Part shown: in pieces, positions 21,652 to 35,962 of the stretch
How positions within the stretch are numbered: the stretch's first letter is position 1
How the letters are laid out: every line of letters starts with the position of its first letter
Assembly (NCBI GenBank): GCA_963556255.1
Contig: OY744607.1
Location: 39,731,390 to 39,795,389 of the forward strand
Source of the DNA: Allolobophora icterica
Taxonomy: Eukaryota > Annelida > Clitellata > Crassiclitellata > Lumbricidae
Direction: 5' to 3'
Length of the DNA: 64,000 nt
The notes under the pieces: model-generated
Databases searched by the model: none
What the model was told of the DNA's origin: nothing
The model's input: only the letters and a program-made list of their open reading frames with translations
Made by a program: the position numbers and the translations under genes

Positions 21652-22056
21652 TGCCAAGATGACAGCTAAAATGGTTTAATATTGTTCAATATGTTTAACA
21701 AATAACACATCACGTAATTTCTGACATTTAATAAATACAAGAACTGTTTCACATTGAGATAGAAATATTCTAAAGAAGAATACCATGTTTTTATTTATGA
21801 GCTCATTTAATTCAATACAACCGGTATCAAACTTCGGACTTGGACTTAAGAACACATCTACTTTTGGCCAATTTTATGGACCGCACAGAAAATTATTGAC
21901 AGCTTGCAGCCCAGCTTATTCCATTACAAACCTGGTATCTATACTGATGGGCAACAATGCAATTGTACAAAAAACGTTTCCGAAAGTAACTGCTGGATTG
22001 CAAGGCTTACTTACTCATCATAGTGTATCTAAGAACTTGGCAGCCTGGTTCAGTTG
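21652..22056. other. non-coding
   Basis: An open plus-strand frame (21,785-22,171) runs into the next MITE and has no recognisable domain. I do not call it a gene. Confidence 0.4.
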
Positions 22057-22064
22057 CACATTTG

Positions 22065-22430
22065 CAGGGGCGACGCTACACCAGAGCAAATGCCCTGGTA
22101 AAAAAGCCTGTGCCCTGGTCGATGCCCTGCCAGAATTTGTTCGGGCATATTTGTTATATCCGGAGATATAAATTCACTTAATTCGCTGAAATGTTAAAAT
22201 TTACAAATGTCAAAAAACGTTCAGCTTCGATCCGGGGGGCTTTGCCCATCTGACCTCCTGACTATAGACAAATATAATAGTGCTGGGGGCGATTTATGGC
22301 CAGCGTGGCAGCGCAATCTTATATGGCCACCATTTAAGCTTGCGCTTCCACACTCTCCATAAATTGCCCTCTGCACTGGTTACTTGTACGACTGCCCTGG
22401 CTAACAAAAAACTGTCTGGCGCCGCCACTG
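22065..22430. mobile_element. hAT MITE, TSD CACATTTG
   Basis: The ends are CAGGGGCGACGCTACACC and TGGCGCCGCCACTG. A perfect 8-bp duplication lies at 22,057-22,064 and 22,431-22,438. It is non-coding. Confidence 0.9.
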
Positions 22431-22438
22431 CACATTTG

Positions 22439-22960
22439 CCTTCTAATATCAGGACTTGTTATTTAATGCAGTTCAATGCTTACAAAAATAATTCTATGCA
22501 ACCAACTGGGGCCCTAAATGGTAGGGGACCATAATTCATTGAACCGGTTGAATCACGTATTGCTAAGCCGCTGTGTTGTCTGGGCCATCACATCACATAT
22601 TGAAAGGAATTTAATTATTTCATTTTACTGAATTACATTGCATGCTATGATGACAGTTGGAATGAGACATTAAAGAAACTGTGTTCCAAATTCTGAATAC
22701 AGGCAGAGAAACAATTAGTTGTGTTGTTTCAGGTAGAACTTTGCACAAAACATTTACAATAAAAAAAAATGCACATCTGAATTTACATATAACGTGCACG
22801 AAAGAGAACATGTCGCTAAAACGCATTTTGGATTATTACTGTAGTTCGGACTTGGCATAACGTAATGTGCATTTGTTCTGCGGTTCGTTCGTTAAACCCA
22901 TGCCTTCTCGGTAGTAGGCCTGACCATATACAATGACCACCATCCTGAGCTGTGTCTACA
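22439..22960. other. non-coding
   Basis: Nothing recognised. Confidence 0.35.
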
Positions 22961-23090
22961 TCCTAGGTCTTCCTCTGACATCTTCTATAACGACTTGAAA
23001 ACTGTTTTTTACCATGTGGAGTCGGGAGCGCCTCTGAGCAGTTCTCTTGAAGAGGCGCTATATAAATCTATGAATGAATGAATATGAACA
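22961..23090 (+). mobile_element. LINE 3' tail remnant with conserved stem-loop
   Basis: A short frame reads SFYNDLKTVFYHVESG and runs into the terminal stem AGCGCCTC (23,027-23,034) and GAGGCGCT (23,052-23,059). TATAAATC and an ATGA microsatellite follow. It is the 3' end only. Confidence 0.75.
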
Positions 23091-23968
23091 AAGAGTAAAT
23101 TACAAAGTCATCTAAACAGACTATCACATCTTCAGGAGCATTCACTCATTCATCCACTCACTTGTGCTATAACACTACTGACAAAGCTGACAAGTTCAAA
23201 ACAGAAATATCAGCACTCATCCACGTCAAATTTAAAGATAATCTGTACAAAACTTTGCCAAAACTACAGAAAAACAAACCAAAAATATCAGAAATAGCTT
23301 TGGTGTACCAGAAAACACAAAAGTTTTAAGCAGGGATCTCACTTAAACTTTGTTACTAATATTCGTCACATTAAAAAGTAAATGTTCACTAGTCCATGAA
23401 GATGACACAGAACTAGCCATACTACTAGGCTTTTCAAAATACTCTCTCCTTGGATTACTGTTTGCATATGTGTCTCACTAACCACTCCCTTGACCTTCAG
23501 ACCGTATAAAGTTCTGTTGAAAATACTAGCTACTCACTATCTCACAAGCACTCACTGGAAACTATAAAATACACATAGTTGTTATTTGTTAATATTTCAA
23601 AAACATCAAACAGATTTTAAATACAAGTTATTAGTCAGAAAGCAACAAAGAAGTAAAGTTCTGAACACAGCTGCATAAAGCTTTGCCAACACTTTCACCA
23701 ATGTTTACACGACCTAAGTTTCAAGCTTCTACCTTTGCCATCAGCTTCCCTGATGCATCAGAAAATACTGACAAATTAACTTGGAACAACCCAGTCTGTA
23801 AACACAATGCACGTGTCGATCAGCCATAAACGAACAATGCAGGAATAATACCTATTTTTTTCTGTCAGAAACTGGTATTACCAAATTAATTACTAGCATG
23901 CACTGCCAATCCTGAAAAAGTTGGTTAATTAGTTTCACCCCAAGCCCTAAGTCAGTGTTTGGGGTGAA
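23091..23968. other. region downstream of RCAN (minus strand)
   Basis: Probably includes the RCAN 3' UTR on the minus strand. No clear poly(A) signal or other feature was identified. Confidence 0.35.
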
Positions 23969-28014
<4,046 letters not shown>

Positions 28015-28092
28015 TTCGTCTTCTGATGGAGTTCACGGTGAAAATCAGAAACTCGGCCTCTTATAAGTTCTAAATCATTTCACTTGGGAGTT

Positions 28093-28489
28093 CTGCAAAA
28101 CAAAGCATCAACAATTCTAATTACCATATTAAATTTTAGTCTGTGTCGCATTTAATAGCAATCATTAAAAAACTCTTGTAATTATTATTATCATTATTAC
28201 AAAACTGCTTGGCACAAAGTCACACAGAAAATGCGAATCTGAGGTCTAGTTAGTCAGTTGTCAGATGAAGAGCAGTTAGATAGCCTGATGTTTGAAAGCC
28301 CGTGTAAATAGTAAGGTTTGCGGCATTGAAAGAGAGCTCAAGCATCAGGGAAGCATTGGTCCAGTTCCATTCATCAGGGGCAGCAACATAGAAGACCCAT
28401 ATGCAAATATCACAAACTATGGGATGGGACATACAGACACACAAGTGCGTAAATTAAGTTCATGTTGTAAAGACTTTACAGGTTTACAG
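28093..28489. other. upstream of RCAN first coding exon
   Basis: Minus-strand intron or 5' region of RCAN. The 28,093 side shows a TTTTGCAG acceptor, implying a further upstream non-coding exon that I could not locate. Confidence 0.4.
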
Positions 28490-29110
28490 TTTATATTGTC
28501 AAATCAAATCAAATCAAAACCATTTTTTATTTGAGAAACCAATCACATGAACATTAGTCATAAGTACAGTCAATGTACAAAGTGATGATCCCTCAGAAAG
28601 GGTAAACCAGAAAGGGATAGATCCCGCTAGCTCTGGATAACCCATACAACACAAAGTAAATGCAGATGGCAATCAAAAACATGAGAAGTAATTAGTACCA
28701 CAGTGATGAGCTGTGGCCACAAACACCAAAACATACAAGAAAACAGAAAAAACCAGAAAGTAAACCAGAAAATAAACCAAAAAATACCATGTGCAAGCAG
28801 AATACTTTTAATCAGATAAAAGTAATTTTTTTAGCGATATCTTAAATAAACCAATGGTCAGCAAGTTGGATAAGTCATGAGGTAGCTTATTCCACAGTGA
28901 GGGGCCTAGGCATTTTATTGTGAACTGTTTAATTTTAAGGTGAGCTCGTTCACTCCGGTATTCGTGACAGTATCTAGTGAAATGGTCATGGATAGAAGTA
29001 CCCGTACTAAAATAATTGGCAAAAGCAGTTGGCAGTAAACCTGAATGAAAACGGTACATGAAAATGCATACTTGAAATTTATTGATGCTATGTAGAGGCA
29101 GCAGTTTATG
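28490..29110 (-). mobile_element. LINE ORF2 C-terminal fragment with (GATTT)n tail
   Basis: A clean 83-codon frame (29,059-28,808) reads YRFHSGLLPTAFANYF, then HDHFTRYCHEYRSERAH, then GPSLWNKLPHDL and FKISLKKLLLS. This is the classic C-terminal region of a non-LTR retrotransposon. The 3' UTR follows and ends in a GATTT pentanucleotide tail near 28,500-28,520. It is 5'-truncated. Confidence 0.85.
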
Positions 29111-29390
29111 TAATTTAAAAAGCTCTTTTACCCTGTAAATTGTAATCTAAATGTTACAGGAAGCCAATGAAGCTGACTGATCAGGGTAAAAGAGCTTGTA
29201 TGCGAAGATGCTTTGCCACTCTGAGGGAATTTTTGGTTGTATTGCAGCCTGTTGTGTTTACGATCTGAGAAACCCGTAAAATCAAGTTGGCATAATGGAG
29301 ACAATAGCCAACAACAAAGAGCAGGCTAACAGTGTCTAAGCAGCCAAACAGCTGAGGTTCAGAATGGGACAAACATGTAAAATCGGAGTG
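29111..29390 (-). mobile_element. probable upstream remnant of the same LINE
   Basis: A broken frame with SHSEPQLFGCLDTVSLL and LRVAKHLRIQALLP lies directly upstream in the same sense. It may be a decayed part of the LINE or another insertion. Confidence 0.35.
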
Positions 29391-31177
29391 CCTAACCCTA
29401 GCCCTGAATTTTAAAATCCAGCTTCCACTCGCAGGTATAGATTTTTAGTCGCACAAATACATAGGCTACACTGACCCTCACAACGCTTATCCTGACCCTA
29501 AACGACCCTCACGACGCAAAGACACCCACCCAGATAGTACACAGGGACCCCGACTGCCCAGAATGGTGGGCAGATGACAATTTCTCTTCGGTCAATCAAC
29601 TTTTCAGTTTAACTCGGCATCATTTTATACCTTAAAAAGTTACAGTAGAAATCAAAACAAATGAACGTTCACACCAAGCACTCCAGTCAAATTAAAGTCT
29701 TACCTCTCCAATAAATCTTACCATGATCCATTCAATGCGCTGCCTGCCTACAATATGCTCTCAACCCAAAACAGCCTATCGTAACAGCTCTTTTTTCTCT
29801 TTCCCTCTCTGGTCTCCTGGCAACTTGATTTTATTCTAAACACAGTATCTCTGAATGGGTTGTTCAGAAATACTGACATGTGAAGTGTTCATAATAAGCT
29901 GAAGTCCTACACTTAGGTTATTATGAACACTGAACACTAAATACTAACCTGTATGGAACACTCTAGAAACTTTAGTTTAAATGTGATAACAATTACCATT
30001 ATATAGTCCAAAACACACCAAAAAGACCTATGTACAGGAAACCTTGCATTTGACCTTGTTACACAAGTAGTGAGTTCGTAACCTTAGTGTTAAAACGGCA
30101 AAGACAAGTCCAAGACGTCAGTAAGTGTTCAAAGGCTACATGCGCATCATCTTCGAATTGCGTCAACGTTGGCCTTTGTACAACAGTCGAGGTCAAGCTG
30201 CTAACCTGTACGTCGCCGACGTCCTTTAGATCGCCTAAATTAAACGTCCTTTATTATTTGCTTAGTTAAACGCTCCGTATGATTGGCTGATTAAATGCTC
30301 ACAGTTTTTGGTGTCATCACACCGATTTACATTGTTAAAAAAATACGCTGACGCTAATTAAGCTTACCCGATTGCGTATAGCGCTATAACATCATTCTTC
30401 ACAAAACGTTCTCGGTCATTATGAAAATTCTAGATCATAAATACATACCTTCAACCGCACAATCGTTGCATAAAGTATAAGTCCATTCTATTGCATCCCG
30501 CATGCAAAATGTCGTCTTTTATTAAGCACAGGTGCTACGATCTGCACCCAGTCAACGAGCCACCCATCAACGACCACCTTAATGTTCAGCGCACCTTACG
30601 CGAACTACGTCATCGATCAATTTTGCGCTAGATACTCCACTGGTCGCAAGAGGGCGAAGTGCCTCTAAAAATAGACATTTCTTCACGTCAACAGCATAGA
30701 GATAACAAGAAAGTCACTCCTGGTAGGATAAGACGGCGATAACTCAACTAAAGGTAACGATCGAGGAAGTGATGTAACGATGCCGTTAAACATCATTTCC
30801 TAAATTGCATATGAAGTCTTGGACGTCTTCCAGCAGTCTTGAATCTAAAACAGAAAACTTTAAACTATCTTTTATATTATTTTTTTTCTTTTTCCTCCGT
30901 CTCATCATCGATCATTTATGTTTTTACTCTTACATCGTTTTTATCTTTTTTTTAGATGAACGCGGTCCCTCATTTACCTTCTCTTTCTCCTTTGTTCTTT
31001 CCTTACTTATTAGTTTTTCCATATTCCCTTTGTGTAATTTTGATCCCTTGTTTATACTTATTTATCTATAGGCCCACCGGATATATTTGCAAAGCGCATA
31101 ATCATATCATTTCCTTACGCTATATTAATTTGGCGAAGATGGGTAAGTGCGATAAATCCTATCGATTCTGTTAATTT
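29391..31177. other. non-coding 1.8 kb
   Basis: No gene or bounded repeat recognised. A pyrimidine-rich stretch lies at about 30,870-31,060. Open frames here are low complexity. Confidence 0.4.
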
Positions 31178-31290
31178 CATGGGCGGCGATCTAGGGGAGG
31201 ACGGGGGGACATGTCCCCCACCTTTAAGAGTGGGGGGACACTCCATGCATTTGTCCCCCCACATTTTGAAGAAACACCAAAGAAGGCGGA
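31178..31290. repeat. GGGCGGCGATC dispersed repeat, copy 3
   Basis: The fullest of three copies: ATGGGCGGCGATCTAG, GGGGGACATGTCCCCC, TTTAAGAGTGGGGGGACA and CCCCACATTTTGAAGAAACA. It probably represents one end of a DNA element. Confidence 0.65.
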
Positions 31291-31822
31291 GAAATGTAAT
31301 TGCGCGTGAGGGTTTTCGCAGCGTTTTTGACCAGACGAGGTAAAAATAAATTTTTTAGCAGAAAAAAAATTTGAGAAAGAAGAAGGAATTCGTCAAAATA
31401 AAATAGTTACAATTTTTTAGACGAAGAAATCAGAAAAAGAAAACGGTTATTGCTGGGAGACGGGAAAAAGTTGTAAAACGTGGCGAATGACTAAAAAAAG
31501 GTCATCAACTTTTTCCAGATGAAATCAATATTTTGGGGAGATGAATTGAAAGTGGGAAAAAAGTAAAGAGTGAAGAAGTGGGGGGAAAAGAGGATAGTGG
31601 TAAGAAAAAGTTGTAAAAAGAGGTGAAGGACTTTAAAAAAGGTCATCAACTTTTTTCGGAGATGAAAGCGAAATTTTTCGGAGATGAAGTGGCAGAAATT
31701 TTTTGGGGGAGAACATTTCCAAAACCGGTCGTCGACGAGATCGTTGCCGACTTTGTCCCCCCCCCACCTCTCAGACAAGATCGCCGCCACTGTCTGTTAT
31801 TAGCTTTATATATCAGTAGGCC

Positions 31823-32883
31823 CGTGGGCGTCCGGAGAGGCAAGGGGGCATTTGTCACCAACCCTTCGGATTTTGAAAGTTTTCTGTGTTCGGGAGCGCT
31901 ATTCTGGTGCAAAAACGTCATTTTACCAGTCTTGTTGTCCTCGAGACCAAGGTCTTGGTCTCGAGTGCACTCGAGTTCGTTTTTAAAAGTCTTGGTCTTG
32001 GTCTTGGTCTTGAGGTTCAAGGTCTTGGTCTTGGTCTTGAGGTTCAAAGTCTTGGTCTTGGTTTTCCAAGACCAAGACCAAGACCGGCTGTCAATATGAA
32101 CAGTCATTAATTTTAACAAACGGCAAGAATTTAAAAAATTTATCCAACAATTACTCTTACTCATACAGTTATTGCTCTAGTATTTACACGGTGTGAATGA
32201 GGCTTCACTGTTGTTTTGGACAATTATTTTTACTTCCGGTTATTTACCATGGAATGATTTCAAAACAGACTCATGATTAATTTGTACATTTACATCCGGT
32301 TCTTGAAAAGCTGCTTTGTGTGCTAGCGATTTCAGCACTTGTAGACCGTGTTTTTTCACATGGCAGAATGTTATGAGGCCCCACAGGTCACGTCTTGGTC
32401 AGAAAATTCTGAGCAAATTGTTTTTTTAAATAAAATTCAACATGCATTTGGAATAACATTTCGCATGAAGGACTTTTGTAAATACGAATTCGGAATTCTC
32501 TGCAGTCTCCATTTAGAGTTGTTTTGTTTGATTAAAAGAAAAAACTCATGTTTTTATTAAAATAACGAGTTGTCCGACTGGACAATTTTTAGTAAGGAAT
32601 AGAAGTCTGGATACGACTGTGATTTTTTGGGTCTTGGTCTTGAGGTTCAAGGTCTTGGTCTTGAGGTTCTTGGTCTTGAGGTTCAAGGTCTTGGTCTTGG
32701 TCTTGGTCTTGAGGTTCAAGGTCTTGGTCTTGGTCTTGGTCTTGAGGTTCCAGGTCTTGGTCTTGGTCTTGGTCTTGAGGTTTAAGGTCTTGACAACAAG
32801 ACTGCATTTTACCCCCTCCTTTCTGGAAAATTTTTCCCGCCTGAAAACATGCCCCCCAGGAAACATTCCTGCGGACGCCCATG
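31823..32883. mobile_element. hAT-type MITE split by the GGTCTT MITE
   Basis: The left end CGTGGGCGTCCGGAGAGG and right end CCTGCGGACGCCCATG are inverted. AGTAGGCC lies directly before the left end (31,815-31,822) and three bases beyond the right end (32,887-32,894). The interior is almost entirely the inserted 31,927-32,804 element, so the host copy itself was only about 180 bp. Confidence 0.7.
31927..32804. mobile_element. hAT MITE with terminal GGTCTT satellites, copy 1
   Basis: The perfect inverted termini are CAGTCTTGTTGTC and GACAACAAGACTG. A perfect 8-bp duplication CATTTTAC lies at 31,919-31,926 and 32,805-32,812. Inside the left end is a palindrome with 12-bp arms (CTCGAGACCAAG), then a GGTCTT hexamer array broken by GAGGTTCAA spacers. 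A roughly 500-bp unique AT-rich core and a second GGTCTT array follow. It encodes nothing credible: the long LV- and KT-rich or QD-rich frames are satellite translations. Confidence 0.92.
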
Positions 32884-32894
32884 AGTAGTAGGCC

Positions 32895-33354
32895 TAGTCC
32901 TGATCGCGATCGCGTTCTTCATGATATCGCGTAAGTCGAAGTTCGACGCAACCCAGTGCGATTGCCCCTTTACCCGCCAAAGACGACGTGAGTCACGTGA
33001 CGACATCAGATCGTTGGACTCCATTCGGCAGCAGTAGAATTTCTAATGAAATTGTTATGGCGTCATTTCCACGAAATAACAGCAGTAGGCCTATAGGAGT
33101 CTGAGTAGATTGTTACTTTTCGTACAGTTGCCAAAACAGTAGGAACCGAAAATAGGACGCTGAGAAAATTAGCCCAAAATATATTAAACTTCGCAATGCA
33201 TTCTGCGCTGTAGGCCTAGGCCTATGTAGGCTTTCTTCATTCATGTAGTAGCCTAATTTTATACGATGAGAGTCAACGAGTGCTGGTCTCCCTAAAATAA
33301 CAGCTTTCACGCAGCCTCGTATCGCAGAGAGCGGCTGTGACGAAAAAAGCCACG
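32895..33354. other. non-coding
   Basis: No gene. Contains several TAGGCCTA-type words. Confidence 0.35.
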
Positions 33355-33357
33355 TAG

Positions 33358-34230
33358 GGGGCCATCCATATATTACGTACACAAAAATCCGGGAAAATTG
33401 GACCCCTCCCCCCTGTTCGCAAGCGTACTTTCTTCCACCCCCCCCCTGAGTACGTACGTTTGACGCACCCCCCCCCCGATGACCAGCTGCAGAAAGTGTC
33501 TCCAGGCAGCCTGTCTGCACTTTAGGCCAGATTATTGAAGGGCCAATATAGACAAATTATAGGTGTCGTTCACAGCACAGAATAACTGCACATGGCTTTT
33601 ATATAATGTAATAAAATGCCATGGGACGACTATAGGATAATACAGAGTTATAAATAGGCTAATGTGGACGTCATAATTAGAAATTTATTTTGGGTACGTC
33701 CGCAAAGGTTCAGGGAGGCGACCTGACCGACGTCTGTCATGAGCGTAGACTCGGATCCGACCTGGGCTGGTGAACCAAAGTCCTCCGTGCCCACCTTCAC
33801 GTGGTGCGGACTGTTGGTACCCTTCCAAAGGAAGGGGAACTGTTGGTACCCTTCCAAAGGAAGGGGAACGAACGGGCACGGCAGGCAAAACCAGGGGAAG
33901 GCAATGGCAAACCACCCCTGTTAACATGCCAAGAAAATCGTCATGAGACGCACCAAACCACGCCGATGGTCGCTGATGGTGGGACTCCCAGGCCGGAGCG
34001 CTGATGGTGGGACTCCCAGGCCGGAGCGCGACTCAAGGGCTACTGGGGAATTAGCTAGACGCAAAGGAGACTGTGTGTCATGACGATCGCTAGGGCTCCT
34101 AGAGCCGACAGCACAAGAAGACAAGAAGACACATTTTGTTACCCCCTCCCCCCCGTTCGCACCCGTACGCAAAATCGCCAAAATCCGACCCCGACCCCCC
34201 TAAGTGCGTACGTAATATGTGGATGGCCCC
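33358..34230. mobile_element. PIF/Harbinger-like element, TSD TAG
   Basis: GGGGCCATCCATATATTACG at the left is inverted at the right (ATGTGGATGGCCCC) with about one mismatch in 23. TAG stands at 33,355-33,357 and 34,231-34,233. Its middle is occupied by another repeat (33,700-34,130). Confidence 0.85.
33700..34130 (+). repeat. RTE/BovB-like repeat with internal micro-duplications
   Basis: GGGGAAGGCAATGGCAAACC, followed by ACATGCCAAGAAAATCGTCA, resembles from memory the conserved 3' part of RTE/BovB-type LINEs. Two local tandem duplications are present: 29 bp (33,811-33,868) and 28 bp (33,971-34,026). Confidence 0.5.
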
Positions 34231-34233
34231 TAG

Positions 34234-35111
34234 GTCTACATTGTACGTCCCGTGTTCTATCCTGCGTGAGTGTACCGCATAAGAAACTCCTTTGATGCCT
34301 GTCGCGGACTCGAGGGTAAGAATGTGTGAACTGGTGGCATTCAAAGCTCGTGAATATAAGCTGGTGCCCTGCGTTTGGCTTTCGATGGCGCATTGGATGA
34401 CATCTGGCGTGGAGTGCGGGATGTGCAGAGATCAAGTCCCATGGGCGGACATGCTTTGTAGGCTGCAATTTGCGCCGTGTAGGCCTATTGCAGGCTGTCT
34501 GTTCTGTTAGTAGTTAAGATTTATCGCATAACATGTACATGTTACAGCGCAGTGCGTTTGCAGGCGCTTAATTAAAGAATAAATATTATTATTATTATTA
34601 TTTCGAGCAGCGCTTAAGAAATTTGGAGATTACGATTACGAATAACTCGTTGACTTAACCCGCGATCTGGATTCGAATCGCACGTCAATCGTGCGAGATC
34701 GATCGATATATTGATCACAATTGTCATTTTGACCCGTGTGAAACCTTGTTGGATTTCTGTTGGGGTTTATTTATGAGAACAGATTTGAGACAATGCAAGA
34801 CAATCGAACAGAAAATGTATTGGGTCAGATATGATCGCAACAGAAACATCATTATGAAGCACAATTGCAATATATATGTATGCACCCAATGGAATCATGC
34901 CGTGTCCAGTATGTTGTTTTGGGATCGAGTATGTATCTGTAGGCCCCTATACCTCCATCAATTATTAATCCACTGAGCTATGCATTCAGTTACAAATTTA
35001 TATGGACAAATAACAAAAGATGTCAGTGTAGGGCCTACTCTAATAATATCAGTGAATATAATTATAGGCCCTTTTATATATAGCCTATAGTGCGGACTTG
35101 GACCTCTTTTG
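34234..35111. other. non-coding, with repeated segment
   Basis: The words GCTCGTGAATA and CCTGCGTTTGGC and the sequence TTTGGAGATTACG occur here (34,348-34,380; 34,620-34,640) and again at 35,428-35,500, so parts of one old repeat are present. 34,665-34,700 has a B-box-like GATTCGAATCGC. There is an ATT run at about 34,587-34,602. Confidence 0.4.
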
Positions 35112-35119
35112 GACTAGGC

Positions 35120-35386
35120 CAGCGGTTCTCAACCTTTTTAGGGCTGCGACCCCTTGATAATATTTTTCAAAGGTGTGGCGACCCCCAACAATAAAATTGA
35201 TTGGGTTACTCCCCTTCGACGCATTTTTGCTACCACTATAGTGTAGTAATAATAATTACATAAATATTAAATATTAAGAAAATATGCTGACAACTTTTTT
35301 ACAAATTTCTGAAGGTTCCAGCCGACCCCTGGTAAATCGTAAGGCGACCCCCGTGGGGGTCGCGACCCACAGGTTGAGAACCGCTG
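35120..35386. mobile_element. hAT MITE, TSD GACTAGGC
   Basis: The ends are CAGCGGTTCTCAACCT and AGGTTGAGAACCGCTG, a perfect 16-bp inverted pair. A perfect 8-bp duplication lies at 35,112-35,119 and 35,387-35,394. Subterminal CGACCCC words are repeated. Confidence 0.93.
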
Positions 35387-35962
35387 GACTAGGCTCTACT
35401 CTCTGGAAACCCCCTCTGATCTGACGCAGCGCTCGTGAATAGGCTTGTGTCCTGCGTTTGGCCTTCGAGTGGCGCTTTAGAAGTTTGGAGATTACGTTTA
35501 CGAGTTAATCGTTGCATTTAATTGTCTGCGATTAGAACCAGCAATTATTTCTGCGATGTATGTTGCAATTATAACAGAACCTTCGTATGGCGCTTGACAT
35601 GAGTAACAATAATATTAATAATTTATATTAAATGGAAATTAAAACTATAGAAGCGAAAACTAGAGTACTAGACTGAGTAACTTGTAAAATTTTAAAGTTT
35701 ACGATTACTATTATGTTTGCGACACGCCTCTGCTTTTGCCCATCTCTGAGCTGTCGCCTATGACCCGCTTAGTCAACTTCTAATCGCTTTATCTCAGCGC
35801 TTAGCGAAACGTCCCTCTAGGAGCCGTTTCTTTTTCAAGCGATGGTTTCTTGATCTAAGCATTTCTAAATATAGTAACACTTCGCACTGTTTTCTGTCTG
35901 GGGCGGCGAAAAACAATAAATTTAAGAGGTTTTCGCTGATAAACTGTTTATATATTTTCGAA

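Noticed and set aside
21785..22171. 128-codon open frame
   Set aside because: No family features, no splice support, and its last third lies in a MITE.
30087..31174. Several short plus-strand open frames
   Set aside because: Low complexity, pyrimidine-rich, and without domain or splice evidence.
31930..32866. Long open frames with alternating QD, LV or KT residues (also at 13,960-14,169 and 55,681-56,691)
   Set aside because: They are six-frame readings of the GGTCTT hexamer array of a MITE, present in several frames at once.
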